Origin: Acidobacteriota bacterium
GTDB lineage: Bacteria; Acidobacteriota; Terriglobia; Terriglobales; Acidobacteriaceae
Assembly: GCA_021805025.1 (NCBI GenBank)
Contig: JAJZGF010000007.1
Location: 1-64,000 of the forward strand
Direction of reading: 5' to 3'
DNA length: 64,000 nt
The position numbers were made by a program, and so were the translations under genes. The stretch's first letter is position 1; each line of letters begins with the position of its first letter. Positions 8,697-18,729 of the stretch are shown piece after piece. Under the pieces are notes generated by a model. It saw nothing but the letters and a program-made list of their open reading frames with translations. It ran no database searches and had not been told where the DNA came from.

Positions 8697-10031
8697 TTAC
8701 TTGCCGAAGGGCTGTTTAGCGGTGATGCGCGGGCGATTCTCGGCCTGCAACTCTCTGCTCGCTTCCTCGACTTCACGAAAAACACGAAGCAGATTGCCGC
8801 CGAGGATTTTGCGGCAGTCTGCGGCGGAGTAGCCGCGCGCCATGAGGGCGGCGGTGATTTTGGGCAGGTCGGCGGGCGAGTCGATGCCCTGCGGAAGCTG
8901 TCCGTTGACGCCGTCGAAGTCGGACCCGAGGCCGACGTGATCAATGCCGGCGACTTTGGCGATGTGGTCGATCTGATCGATGAGGTCGGAGAGCGGCGGG
9001 CGCGGGATGCGGTCTGCGTATTGACGCTGGAGCTTGTCGATCTCGGCCTGTGGCGCTTCCTTGCCTTCTGCTTTGTACTTCTCTTTGAGCGCCTGCACGG
9101 CCTTGTTGGCCTCGGGCTCAACGGCTTTGAGCGCGTTGCGATAGGACTGGGAGACGAAGGCGGAGTAGAAGTTGACCTGGACGACGCCGCCTTTGGAGTC
9201 GGGGCCGCCGGAGTTGGCGATGGCGCGGAGCATGTCGTCGGTCATGTTGCGCGGCGAGTCACAGAGGGCGCGCGCGCCGGAGTGCGAGGCGATGACGGGC
9301 GCGCGGGTGATGACGAGGGTGCGGTAGAAGGTGCGGTCCGAGACGTGGGAGATGTCGACCATCATGCCGAGGCGATTCATCTCATAGACGACGTCTTTGC
9401 CAAATTCGTTGAGGCCCTCTTTGGTGTGCAGGACATTGGGATCGTCGATGTCGCCGGAGCTGTCGGCCCAGCCGTTGGAGTTGGCCCAGGTGAGGGTCAT
9501 GTAGCGGACGCCGAGGGCGTAGTACTGGCGCAGAAGTGCAAGGGAGTCTTCAATGGAGTGGCCGCCCTCAATGCCCATGAGCGCGGCGAGCTTGTGCTCG
9601 CGATGGGCGCGTTCGATGTCGGCGGGCGAGGTAGCGAAGAGCATGGCGTCGGAGTGGCGGGCAACCTGCTGCTTGACGGAGTCAATGAGGATGAGGGTGC
9701 GGCGGGCGTAGTGGCCCCTGTTCGCCTCGGGCTCGACCCAGATGGAGAAGAACTCGGCGCCGAGGTTGCCTTTGCGGGCGGATTCGAGGTTGAAGTTGCC
9801 GCCGTTGAGCGGGTCGGAGAGGTCGTAGCCCTCATCGACGACGCGCTGGGGCGTGTCGGCGTGGGTGTCAATGACGATGGCGGAGCGCTGCACGTCTTCG
9901 GGAGTGAGGGTATGGGTCATTTTCGAGGAAGCCTTGGGCGTGGTTTGTGCGGTAGCCGACGAAGCAAAAGCAGAGAGCGTGAAAACGAGCGAGAGCGGCA
10001 ACAGCAGAGCGGAGCGGGCGGTCTTAGGCAT
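8697..10031 (-). CDS. Secreted membrane dipeptidase (peptidase family M19)
   Basis: 444 residues from the ATG at 10031, which starts a clear signal peptide (MPKTARSALLLPLSLVFTLS, then AFASSATAQ). The mature part has the M19 zinc motifs in order: IDTHADTPQ (HxD), LMGIEGGHSIED with the bridging glutamate, DISHVSD and ASHSGARALCDSPRN (His ligands), and GLGSDFDG near the end. The family hydrolyses dipeptides, often those with a D-residue at the C-terminal side, at a two-zinc centre; here probably in the periplasm. Length is normal. The antisense ORF of 405 codons (8937-10154) is a GC-driven shadow. Confidence 0.92.
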   Translation of the reverse strand: MPKTARSALLLPLSLVFTLSAFASSATAQTTPKASSKMTHTLTPEDVQRSAIVIDTHADTPQRVVDEGYDLSDPLNGGNFNLESARKGNLGAEFFSIWVEPEANRGHYARRTLILIDSVKQQVARHSDAMLFATSPADIERAHREHKLAALMGIEGGHSIEDSLALLRQYYALGVRYMTLTWANSNGWADSSGDIDDPNVLHTKEGLNEFGKDVVYEMNRLGMMVDISHVSDRTFYRTLVITRAPVIASHSGARALCDSPRNMTDDMLRAIANSGGPDSKGGVVQVNFYSAFVSQSYRNALKAVEPEANKAVQALKEKYKAEGKEAPQAEIDKLQRQYADRIPRPPLSDLIDQIDHIAKVAGIDHVGLGSDFDGVNGQLPQGIDSPADLPKITAALMARGYSAADCRKILGGNLLRVFREVEEASRELQAENRPRITAKQPFGK

Positions 10032-10175
10032 TGCGAAGAGTGTACAACGGAGCGGCGTGAACGGGGATGGCGCGGCAGTGATGCAGTTTCCGGATTGCGA
10101 CAATCAGACCGGAACTCCTTAGCGAACGTGGAAAGGAATGTACTATGGCGCTAGTGGAATGCGGGGAGGGACTTT

Positions 10176-10589
10176 GTGCGTACTATGTTTGTGACTGCTG
10201 TGCTGTGTTGCCCAGTGATGGCGGTGGCGCAGATTGCTCCATCGTCAGGTTTGGTCTGCACAGTAAGCGTGCGGGGACCAATGGCCTGCATTGGACCACC
10301 TCTCATTCCGAAGGTTCCCAACAACAAGGCTGCAGAGACAGATCTCGCTAGGCTCGTCCTTACGGAGTTTAGGCTGGAGGCAGGAGCAGCGAGGAGCATT
10401 CGGAGTACCCTTTCTGATTACCTGATTGAAGGCATCAACGGAGGAACCCTGGTGAACGAGAAGACACCCTTCCGGTATGTATCCCTGGGTAAGGGTTCTG
10501 TGACTCTCCTGCCGAGAGGGAAGCCATTTCGATTGCGAAATAAGAGCTCAGTCACGGTTGAGTTTCGCGTGATTGAAATTCTACGGTGA
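10176..10589 (+). CDS. Small secreted protein, cupin-like (uncharacterised)
   Basis: 137 residues from a GTG at 10176, supported by an excellent ribosome binding site (GGGGAGGGA, spacing about 5). The N-terminus is a short signal peptide (MRTMFVTAVLCCPVMAVAQ). The rest has alternating strands with glycines and prolines (YVSLGKGSVTLLPRGKPFRL), like a small cupin or double-stranded beta-helix domain, but the histidine/glutamate metal ligands of cupins are not evident. No function can be named. It stands alone between two convergent or divergent secreted-protein genes. Confidence 0.6.
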   Translation: MRTMFVTAVLCCPVMAVAQIAPSSGLVCTVSVRGPMACIGPPLIPKVPNNKAAETDLARLVLTEFRLEAGAARSIRSTLSDYLIEGINGGTLVNEKTPFRYVSLGKGSVTLLPRGKPFRLRNKSSVTVEFRVIEILR

Positions 10590-10716
10590 AGACAACTTGC
10601 ACCAAAGCAATGGCGTCGCGAAACCCTATCGACAGTTGCGGCGATTTACTCCAAACCAGAAGCTACGCCACTCCCGACGGCGCGCGCACACGCGAACCCG
10701 AGAAGAGGATGTCAGC

Positions 10717-11433
<717 letters not shown>

Positions 11434-11547
11434 GCCAATCACGAGGGTACATCATCCCGCGTGGAGACTGCCAGCGCGGGTTTGGGATCGCGGCGCGATT
11501 TTCCTGCATGGAGAGAGGGCTACCAGAACCGCGGCGCAGAGGTTGCT

Positions 11548-11582
11548 CCATCCTTTCCGCAGAGCATCCGCGGAAAGGATGG
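11548..11582 (-). terminator. Perfect 13-bp hairpin downstream of the DUF1800/DUF1501 operon
   Basis: CCATCCTTTCCGC and GCGGAAAGGATGG form a perfect 13-bp inverted repeat with a 9-base loop, 23 bases beyond the stop of the DUF1501 gene on the minus strand. No T-tract is present, so it may act as a weak or Rho-assisted terminator, or stabilise the transcript. Confidence 0.55.
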
Positions 11583-11605
11583 AATTTCCTGCGCTGCCGT
11601 GAGGC

Positions 11606-12850
11606 CTACGTCAGGCGCAGGAACCGGTTGGGAGTGACCTCGGCGCCGGGGAAGACCAGGCCGAGATTGGTTGCCCCGAGGTTGTTGCTTACGACCTCGC
11701 CAAGAACCTGACGGTAGTCGGTGGTGAGAGCGAGGTCGCGGCCCTGGTTGAGTTGGTGATTTTCGAGGCCGGGCCAGCGGCCGTAGACTTTGCCGCCTTT
11801 GATCTGGCCGCCGAGTACAAACATCACGTTTGCATGTCCGTGGTCCGTGCCTCCGGTGCCGTTTTCGTGTGCGGTGCGCCCGAACTCGGACATGGTGACG
11901 AGGGTGATGTTCTCGGCGTCGTCGCCCATGTCGCGCCAGAAGGCAGCGATGGAGGCGGAAAAATCGTGGAGGCGGTTGGAGAGTTGACCGGTGATGCCGC
12001 CCTGATTCTGGTGCGTGTCCCAGCCGGTGACGTCGGTGAAGGCGGCTTCAACCCCGAGGTCGGCCTTGAGGAGCTGAGCGATCTGACGCATGTTATTGCC
12101 GAATTCAGACTTGGGATACTCGACGCCGGGAGCGGGCGCGTATTGTGCGGGATTGGCGGCGCGGAGCATCTGGACGGCGTCAAATGTCTCTTCGCCGGCG
12201 GCGTGGAAGATGCGGTCGCCGCTGCCGGCATACATGGCTTCAAATGCGCTGGCTGCGGGTGAAGGCGCAGGTCCGCGGGCGCCGACGGTGAAATTGTTGA
12301 CGTTGTTGAGGGCAATCGCGGGAACTTTACCGGCCAGGGTGAGCGGGACGTCGGCCCCGAGGGCAACGGCGCGAAATTGCGAATGGTCGCAGTGACAGCG
12401 CAGGTTTTCAGCCTGCAAGGCGCGGTTGAGCCATCCGTCCTGGGTGCTTTTCACACCGGGCGTACCAGACTCCATGTAGTCCTGGGCGTCGAAGTGGGAG
12501 CGGGTCATGTCGGGCGAGCCGACGGCGTGAACCATGGCGAGATGGCCCTGGTCATAAAGCGGCTTGAAGGCGGCGAGCGACGGATGCAGGCCGAAGAATC
12601 CGTCGAGGTCGAGCACCTGGTTTTGCGGAATGGCGATGCTGGGGCGCATCGAGTAGTAGTTCTTCTCGCGCCAGGGCACGACGATGTTGAGGCCGTCGGC
12701 GGCGCCGCGCTGGAAGATGACGATGAGACGGCGCTTGGGTGTAACGGCGGTCTGGCCCAGGACAGAGCGAACCAGGAAGCTGGGGATGGCAGTTGTGCCG
12801 GCGAGAGCAAAGGCTCCGTTGCGAAGGAAAAATCGGCGGGATGTCGACAT
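11606..12850 (-). CDS. DUF1501 family protein with Tat signal
   Basis: 414 residues. The twin-arginine leader MSTSRRFFLRNGAFALAGTT points to export in folded form by the Tat system. The body matches the DUF1501 family (RRLIVIFQRGAADGLNIVVP near the start, then VTMSEFGRTAHENGTGGTDH later), distantly related to the alkaline-phosphatase/sulfatase fold; biochemical role unknown. It starts 14 nt after the DUF1800 stop. The DUF1800-DUF1501 pairing is very common in Acidobacteriota and Planctomycetes, suggesting the two products act together outside the cytoplasm. Confidence 0.88.
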   Translation of the reverse strand: MSTSRRFFLRNGAFALAGTTAIPSFLVRSVLGQTAVTPKRRLIVIFQRGAADGLNIVVPWREKNYYSMRPSIAIPQNQVLDLDGFFGLHPSLAAFKPLYDQGHLAMVHAVGSPDMTRSHFDAQDYMESGTPGVKSTQDGWLNRALQAENLRCHCDHSQFRAVALGADVPLTLAGKVPAIALNNVNNFTVGARGPAPSPAASAFEAMYAGSGDRIFHAAGEETFDAVQMLRAANPAQYAPAPGVEYPKSEFGNNMRQIAQLLKADLGVEAAFTDVTGWDTHQNQGGITGQLSNRLHDFSASIAAFWRDMGDDAENITLVTMSEFGRTAHENGTGGTDHGHANVMFVLGGQIKGGKVYGRWPGLENHQLNQGRDLALTTDYRQVLGEVVSNNLGATNLGLVFPGAEVTPNRFLRLT

Positions 12851-12864
12851 GGCGAGTCACCTCA

Positions 12865-15003
12865 CTAGCGGCGCTGGAAGTCGGGCGATCCAAGTAGAAG
12901 CCCGGCAAGCAATTGATCCTGTCGCTGCAGGGCATTGGCTGCACGGGCGTTGTCTGCGGAGGTTGCAGAAATGGGATGTGGCGAGGCGCTCTGCTGTTGA
13001 AACTGCTGGAGCAGAGCCGTACGAGTGGAGACGCTGAGACCACCAGGAATGAGCATGGACTCGAGGCGTGCTTCCTCACTGGCGATGGGTTCGTTGGACT
13101 GGGCGTGGACGGATGGGGGCGCTTCGTCCTGGGGTTGAGGTGCCCAGTCTGCGTAGATGCCGGGCAGATGGTTGGCGGCGAGTGCCAGGGCGAAGTTCAT
13201 GCGATCGACCAAAGAGCCCGTGCTGACCCAGTCGGAGGACTTCCAACTGTAGCCGGTGGGCGGGATGCAGCCGTAGAGCGGCATGCCCATCTGGCGGAGG
13301 GCATTGGCCACCGGGCGCAGGTTATCAACACCGGCGTCGCTGGCGCGCACGGTAGAGACGACGTACTCAATGGGTGTTTTGACCTTGGCGCGATAGACGC
13401 TGGTGGACCAGAACTCAGGGGAATGAAAGAGGGTCCTGAGTACCTGCGCTATATCTCCGCCGCTGGCCATGTAGGCTTTGGCCATGCGGTCCACGAGCGA
13501 CTGCGGGGGGTCATCCGCAACGAAGCGCACCGCCATCTCGTGGCAGAGAAACTGCGCCGTGGCCGGGCGGGCGGCGAGGAAATGCAGGAGTTCGCGGCCT
13601 TCAAGCTCGCCCTGGTCCTTGAACTTCCGGCCCATGACTTTTTTTGTGCCGGGCTCGTGACGATTGGGGTTGAACTGGAAGCTGCCGCCGCGGACGGGCC
13701 GGTCCACCGTCCATCCGGTGAGGATGCGGGCCACCTGGGTCACGTCAGCTTGGGTGTAGCCACCATTCACGCCGAGAGTATGGAGCTCCATCAGCTCGCG
13801 GGCGTAATTCTCGTTCAGGCCCTCGGGGGCCCTGCGCTGGTTTCCGGGGTTGCGCCGGGCGGCTCGTTCGGCTCGCTGCGCGGCCAGCGAATCGGGACCT
13901 ATGCTGGTGGCGTTGTCGAGATAGATCAGCATCGCGGGGCTGTGAGCTGTCGCTTCCAACAGATCTTCAAACTTTCCCATGGCCAGGGGGCGGATCGTGT
14001 CGCGCTCGTAGCTGACCAGGTAATAGGGCATCTGCTCGTTTTTGCGCAGATAGACATTGAAGTGATTGAACCAGAAGTCTGTCATCACCTCCTGCAATTG
14101 GGCGGTGGAGTAAATATCGCGAGTGAGGCGCTGGGCCATGAGCTCTTCGACGACGGTGCGCTCGGGGCCCTCCAGTGCGGCAACCGACTCCTTCTGCTCG
14201 GGTGTGAAGTCCGCGACGAGGGCTTTACGCTGCTGAGGCCGCAGGGCCTGGATGAAGCGGTCGAAGTCAGGCTGCGTCATATTCGCGAGTTTGGCGATGC
14301 GGTTCTGAGGGCTGAGGCCGACAAGAGACTGGAGCAGCGAGGCATCCGCAGGCAGTGGTGCGGGCGCAGCTTGTGGTGCCGCGCCAGGCATCTGGTCCTG
14401 CCCGGAGCGCGGTGCAGGTTCTTGGGCCATGGGGGTTGGATTTTCAGCCCGTTCGGTCGTGGCTTCCATGCCCATGGCGTTGGTGCCAGCGCTGGTTGCC
14501 GCCGCCGCAGGCTGCTGGGGCGGGTTGGCGCTGCCGGGGTTCTGCTGTTGCTGCTGCTCGCGCCGGGCTTGGATGCGCTCCATTTGATTGGTGTAAATGG
14601 CGTAGGGCAGGTCGGCCTGCGGAGCGTCGAGCTTGCGGTTCGTCATCTGGCGAAGCAGTGCATTGCTGGGGAGGCGGTAGAGAAGGTCCTCGGTGCTCAA
14701 TTGCATGGCAGGGAATTGGGCGAGACGCGCGTTGAGGTCTGAGAGGTCGAGGCTGGCGGGATGTAACTGCGATTCAAACCAGGCATCGAGGCCGATGGAG
14801 CGGACTGCTTCCAGGTCGCCAGGGCGCGGGCCGAAGGTGAAACGGTTGAGGGCATGAAGGATGCGGGCATCGCCCTGCAACTGGGCGGACTGGTAGGTTG
14901 ATCGGGACGGTGCGGCGCCGGGGGTTGCGGCGGGTCCGAGCGTGGCGGGGCAGAGCAGGCTGAGGGACAAAAGAGCCGCAACGGGGCCACGCAGGCAATT
15001 CAT
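12865..15003 (-). CDS. DUF1800 family secreted protein
   Basis: 712 residues from the ATG at 15003, which has a strong ribosome binding site (CAGGAGAG) and starts a signal peptide (MNCLRGPVAALLSLSLLCPA). The track's start at 15195 adds 64 unsupported residues. DUF1800 signatures: HALNRFTFGPRPGDLEAV near the N-terminus, QEVMTDFWFNHFNVY, and LNENYARELMELHTLGVNGG then DVTQVARILTGW. A low-complexity segment rich in Q, P and A (residues about 140-230) interrupts the domain. Function of the family is unknown. It is upstream partner of DUF1501, and both follow the sigma/anti-sigma pair. Confidence 0.88.
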   Translation of the reverse strand: MNCLRGPVAALLSLSLLCPATLGPAATPGAAPSRSTYQSAQLQGDARILHALNRFTFGPRPGDLEAVRSIGLDAWFESQLHPASLDLSDLNARLAQFPAMQLSTEDLLYRLPSNALLRQMTNRKLDAPQADLPYAIYTNQMERIQARREQQQQQNPGSANPPQQPAAAATSAGTNAMGMEATTERAENPTPMAQEPAPRSGQDQMPGAAPQAAPAPLPADASLLQSLVGLSPQNRIAKLANMTQPDFDRFIQALRPQQRKALVADFTPEQKESVAALEGPERTVVEELMAQRLTRDIYSTAQLQEVMTDFWFNHFNVYLRKNEQMPYYLVSYERDTIRPLAMGKFEDLLEATAHSPAMLIYLDNATSIGPDSLAAQRAERAARRNPGNQRRAPEGLNENYARELMELHTLGVNGGYTQADVTQVARILTGWTVDRPVRGGSFQFNPNRHEPGTKKVMGRKFKDQGELEGRELLHFLAARPATAQFLCHEMAVRFVADDPPQSLVDRMAKAYMASGGDIAQVLRTLFHSPEFWSTSVYRAKVKTPIEYVVSTVRASDAGVDNLRPVANALRQMGMPLYGCIPPTGYSWKSSDWVSTGSLVDRMNFALALAANHLPGIYADWAPQPQDEAPPSVHAQSNEPIASEEARLESMLIPGGLSVSTRTALLQQFQQQSASPHPISATSADNARAANALQRQDQLLAGLLLGSPDFQRR

Positions 15004-15097
15004 CGGTCGCTCTCCTGGACGAAGGGAATGCCGTGCGGGAAGCTGTGGGCACTCTAGGGGGACAGACGCCAATTGAGGAGGAAAGTTGTGGTGGTGT

Positions 15098-15334
15098 TCA
15101 GCAGCCTTTTTTGCAGCGGGCCATAATGGCCGCGTGGAGGCGCTCTCGCAGGCTGGCGGGCAGCTCGTAAATTTCGTGGGAGCGATAGATTTCAATGGTT
15201 TTGCGCGTGGTGTTGAGGGTGACCTCGCAGTGCTCGCAGCCTTTCAGATGCTGCTGCAGCTCGGCACGCGTGTCGGGGTTGACCGAGTCATCAATGAGGT
15301 CGTCAAGGAGGGCCAGGAACTCAGTACAGGTCAT
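15098..15334 (-). CDS. Anti-sigma factor, zinc-finger (ZAS) type
   Basis: A 78-residue protein with the ZAS motif HxxxCxxC (HLKGCEHC, around residues 29-36) that binds zinc in anti-sigma factors of the ChrR/RsrA kind. Its ATG overlaps the stop of the ECF sigma gene as ATGA, so the two are translationally coupled and the product is very likely that sigma factor's regulator. There is no membrane segment, so the partner is probably controlled in the cytoplasm, for instance by redox or zinc state. Confidence 0.85.
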   Translation of the reverse strand: MTCTEFLALLDDLIDDSVNPDTRAELQQHLKGCEHCEVTLNTTRKTIEIYRSHEIYELPASLRERLHAAIMARCKKGC

Positions 15335-15963
15335 TTCTTAGCCCCTCTTTTCCTGCGGAAGTAGCGGCTGAGGCGCTCGCGTAGTTGAAGCCGGGCGCGC
15401 AGCAGGCGGGACTTGACGGCCGGAACGCTGAGGCCGAGGGTCTCCGCAGTCTCCTCAGTGGACAGACCGTCCACGTCGCGCAGGACGAAGACGATGCGAA
15501 AGCCGGGCGGCAGGCCTTGGATGGTCTTGCGCAGGATTTCTCCGAGTTCTGACTGGGTGTAGTTCTGCTCGGGGTCAGGAGCCCAGTCCGCCAGGTCGCG
15601 GGGAACGCTGCCTTCCTCGGTTTCGACATCCTCGTCGATGGAGACCATCTTGCCGGTGCGCCGTTTGCGCAGCCGCATAAGACTTTCATTGACCGCAATT
15701 CGAACCAACCATGTGTAGAACTTGGAATTGCCCTGGAACTGATCGAGCTTCTCGTAAGCCTTGAGAAACGCGTCTTGCATGACGTCTTCTGCGTCTTCGC
15801 GGTTCTGGGTGATGTGTTGCGCGATGCGAAAGACCTGACGCTCATATTTGCGGACCAGCGTATCGTAGGCCGAGACGTCTCCGGCGCGCACTCTTTCGAT
15901 CAGAGCTACGTCGGGGTGCTGCTCGTTTTCGCCTGCTAACGATTGGATGGTTGCCATGGGCAT
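15331..15963 (-). CDS. RNA polymerase ECF sigma factor (RpoE-like)
   Basis: 210 residues. Region 2 is seen as YERQVFRIAQHITQNREDAE and DVMQDAFLKAYEKLDQFQG, with FYTWLVRIAVNESLMRLRKR in 2.4; region 4 has LPPGFRIVFVLRDVDGLSTE and the helix-turn-helix LGLSVPAVKSRLLRARLQLR. First gene of an apparent operon: sigma, coupled anti-sigma (ATGA overlap), then DUF1800 and DUF1501 after 94 nt. It may autoregulate this operon. Start at ATG 15963; ATG 15957 is equally open. Confidence 0.93.
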   Translation of the reverse strand: MPMATIQSLAGENEQHPDVALIERVRAGDVSAYDTLVRKYERQVFRIAQHITQNREDAEDVMQDAFLKAYEKLDQFQGNSKFYTWLVRIAVNESLMRLRKRRTGKMVSIDEDVETEEGSVPRDLADWAPDPEQNYTQSELGEILRKTIQGLPPGFRIVFVLRDVDGLSTEETAETLGLSVPAVKSRLLRARLQLRERLSRYFRRKRGAKK

Positions 15964-16171
15964 TGGTTGCGAGAAATCCTCAGGGACACCAAAAGGGTCT
16001 CACGCGGTGTTGGTCTTTCTAGAGTGTATCGGAGGGTGGGGCGGGGCACCAAACCTGAATTGCTCACTTTGGGACCGGGCGAGAGTCTTTCCCGGCAGGA
16101 GGTAACTTGATTGCGGTAACCCAACAGGTTCCTGTGCTCCACGGCGGAAGGGTAGCGTTTAGAGTGAGACT

Positions 16172-18523
16172 ATGAAGGCAGCCAATACTGTGCTCCCCGC
16201 GCCGATGGGCATGCGCATTCTGACCTGGCTACTGGCCGGACTGATGACTTTGATGCCGGTTGCCGGGCAGACTGCGGGGGACAGTACCGCGTCAACGACA
16301 CACTCGCCCGCGGCCCAGGCAGGGACAAAAAAACATCAGGCGGTTTCCACCAGCAAGGCCAAGACGCGTCACCGCAGGCACCATCCGCCTACGGCGCGAA
16401 CGAGGCGTATTCGGCAGGCATTTGTGGTTTCCGCGCAGTTGCAGCCCATGGCGCAACAACTGGCGACCCTGCGCACGCCGGAGGCCTATGCCGGTGTGGC
16501 GGCTTATGCGCGCAGCCACTCAGGGGAGGCTGCGGCCGCAGCCTACCTCGCGCTGGGCCACGCATACCTGCTGGACAAGCGCTACCCGGATGCAGCGGCA
16601 AACCTGAAAAAGGCGCAACAGGCCGGGGATATCCTGGCCGACTACGCGGACTTCCTCGGGGCACAGGCTGAGCAGGGCGCCGGGGATGATGCGGCTGCTG
16701 AGGCTTTGCTCCGTGGATTTGCCCAGCGCTATCCGGATAGCATTTTTGTAGCACAGGCTCCGGAGATGGAAGCGACTGTTCTGCTGGCCATGAATGACGC
16801 CGCGGGTGCACGGCGCGTACTTGCAGCTTCGGCGGGCGGTCCAGCGGCTGAGCGGCGGGGCTACCAACTTGCGCAGGGTGAGGTGGCAGAAGCTCTGGGG
16901 CAGAATGCAGACGCGGTCAGAATCTACAAGGAAGTGCTGGTGGGCCATCCCTTGAGCGCAGAAGCGGAGGTGGCCAGGGCCAGGCTGACGGCCCAGGGCG
17001 CGGAGACCACGCTGACCGTCGCAGAGCTACGTAGCCTGGGCGATGCCTACTACCGCGCGCATCGCTATAACCTTGCCAGCGAGCAGTTTCACGCTTTGGC
17101 ACGCAAGGCTGAATTGCCACAGGCGACGCGCGACGGATTCGAGATTGCGGCCGCGGCCTGCGACCTGAAATTGAAGCGCCTGACGACGGCCCAGGCCGAG
17201 GCGCTGCCAGATTCGCAGGACGAGAATGGTGCGCGACGGCTGTACCTGCTGATGGAGCTGGCGCGCGACCGGGACGATGAGGAACTGCAGCAGTCAATTG
17301 TCTCCACCATGAAAACGCGATTTCCCCAGAGTGACTGGCTGGCCGAGGCGCTGTTTTCAAGCGGCAACATGTATATGCTGCGCCGCGACTACCCGAAAGC
17401 CGTTGACTATTATGGCTATCTTGCCGCGCATTTCCCTGACTGCAGGAACGCTGCCGCGGCACACTGGCGCGCAGGCTGGCTGAGCTACCGGCAGGGACTT
17501 TATTCGGATGCGGCGCGGCTGTTCGATGAACAGATCCAACGCTATCCAGGTGCGACCGAGACAGTGGCAGCGCTCTACTGGCGAGCGCGCCTTTATGAAA
17601 CGCAAGACCACAACCCTGCGCGCGCTGCCGCTAATTATCGTGCGATCCTACGCGCCTATCAACATTACTTTTATGCGCAGACTGCGCGTGATCGGCTCGC
17701 GGCTCTGGGCAAAGTTGTGCCGGTTGCGGAGCCGACGCTGGATCGCTTCAAGGCTCCTGAAGTGCCGGTTCTGGAGGACAGTTTTCCGGACGACAATGAG
17801 CATCTGGCCAAGGCAAAGTTGTTGGGCAATGCGGGTCTGGACGATTACGTCCCTCAGGAAATAGCCGCGGATCCGGACTCAGCGTCGTGGAGCGCGCTGG
17901 CGGAGGCGCAGATCTACGCATCGTACGGCGAGAGCTTTCGCGCTATGCGTGCGTTGAAGCGCGCCCTGCCGTATGCGGCCGCGGCGCCGATCCAGTCGAT
18001 TCCGCTGGCCTACTGGCAGATACTTTTCCCCGAGCCTTACTGGGAGACGATCAAGGCGGAGTCGGCGAAGAACAATCTTGACCCTTACCTGGTGGCATCG
18101 CTCATTCGCCAGGAGTCGGAATTCAACCCTTCGGTGATCTCATACGCCAATGCCTACGGACTGATGCAGCTGTTGCCCTCTGTGGGCCGGGCCATGGCAC
18201 GTGAGGAAGGCTTGAGCCGGTTTGCAACCTATCAGTTGCTTAATCCTCAGATCAACATCCGGCTTGGCACGCGCTATCTGCGTGAGATGCTGGATCGGTT
18301 TGGCGGCGTGAAGGAGTATGCGCTCGCTGCCTACAATGCGGGAGACAATCGCGTGGCGGACTGGCAGGCCGCCGGACCTTATTCAGGGATGGACGAATTT
18401 GTTGAGTCGATCCCGTTTACGCAAACCCGGGAGTACGTGGAGGCGATTCTGCGCAACATGGAGACGTACAAAGCGATCGACGCCGTCGACGCCGCCAGGA
18501 GCAAGGCAGAGGGCGGAGCATAG
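16172..18523 (+). CDS. Soluble lytic murein transglycosylase with TPR repeats (Slt-like)
   Basis: 783 residues. A signal peptide (MGMRILTWLLAGLMTLMP, with cleavage near VAGQ) is followed by a basic Ala/Ser/His-rich linker, then a long alpha-helical region of TPR-like repeats (residues about 90-560) and a C-terminal SLT domain. The catalytic glutamate sits in LIRQESEFNP; YGLMQLLPSVG and ALAAYNAGDNRV complete the signature. The enzyme cleaves the MurNAc-GlcNAc bond of peptidoglycan, forming 1,6-anhydro ends, in the periplasm. The N-terminal histidine/lysine-rich linker is longer than in Slt70. Confidence 0.92.
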   Translation: MKAANTVLPAPMGMRILTWLLAGLMTLMPVAGQTAGDSTASTTHSPAAQAGTKKHQAVSTSKAKTRHRRHHPPTARTRRIRQAFVVSAQLQPMAQQLATLRTPEAYAGVAAYARSHSGEAAAAAYLALGHAYLLDKRYPDAAANLKKAQQAGDILADYADFLGAQAEQGAGDDAAAEALLRGFAQRYPDSIFVAQAPEMEATVLLAMNDAAGARRVLAASAGGPAAERRGYQLAQGEVAEALGQNADAVRIYKEVLVGHPLSAEAEVARARLTAQGAETTLTVAELRSLGDAYYRAHRYNLASEQFHALARKAELPQATRDGFEIAAAACDLKLKRLTTAQAEALPDSQDENGARRLYLLMELARDRDDEELQQSIVSTMKTRFPQSDWLAEALFSSGNMYMLRRDYPKAVDYYGYLAAHFPDCRNAAAAHWRAGWLSYRQGLYSDAARLFDEQIQRYPGATETVAALYWRARLYETQDHNPARAAANYRAILRAYQHYFYAQTARDRLAALGKVVPVAEPTLDRFKAPEVPVLEDSFPDDNEHLAKAKLLGNAGLDDYVPQEIAADPDSASWSALAEAQIYASYGESFRAMRALKRALPYAAAAPIQSIPLAYWQILFPEPYWETIKAESAKNNLDPYLVASLIRQESEFNPSVISYANAYGLMQLLPSVGRAMAREEGLSRFATYQLLNPQINIRLGTRYLREMLDRFGGVKEYALAAYNAGDNRVADWQAAGPYSGMDEFVESIPFTQTREYVEAILRNMETYKAIDAVDAARSKAEGGA

Positions 18524-18729
18524 CGGTTTTCGTTCATGGAAGAGGGAATCCCGCTCGATACTCCCAGGGTGCTGATTCCGATTGACGCCCGGGATAACGC
18601 GCGGCGAGACTTCAAGATAATCGGCGATATAACAGGCGCCGAACGATCTTCGCAGCCTGCTGTTGTTGCACAACGGAAAGGCGTGAGTCAGCATGCGCCG
18701 GTCCGTCATCTCACCCCACGGAGGGCAGG

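Noticed and set aside
8090-9121. 343-codon minus-strand ORF
   Set aside because: Overlaps the M19 dipeptidase and the RimI-like GNAT in another frame; Arg/Ser/Pro-rich without motifs.
8937-10154. 405-codon plus-strand ORF
   Set aside because: Fully antisense to the M19 dipeptidase, which has strong motifs and a signal peptide. The translation is dominated by G, V, D and E, as expected for a GC-driven shadow.
12913-14742. 609-codon plus-strand ORF
   Set aside because: Antisense to the DUF1800 gene; repetitive Gly/Ala/His/Val composition and no domain signature. A long open antisense frame is common at this GC.
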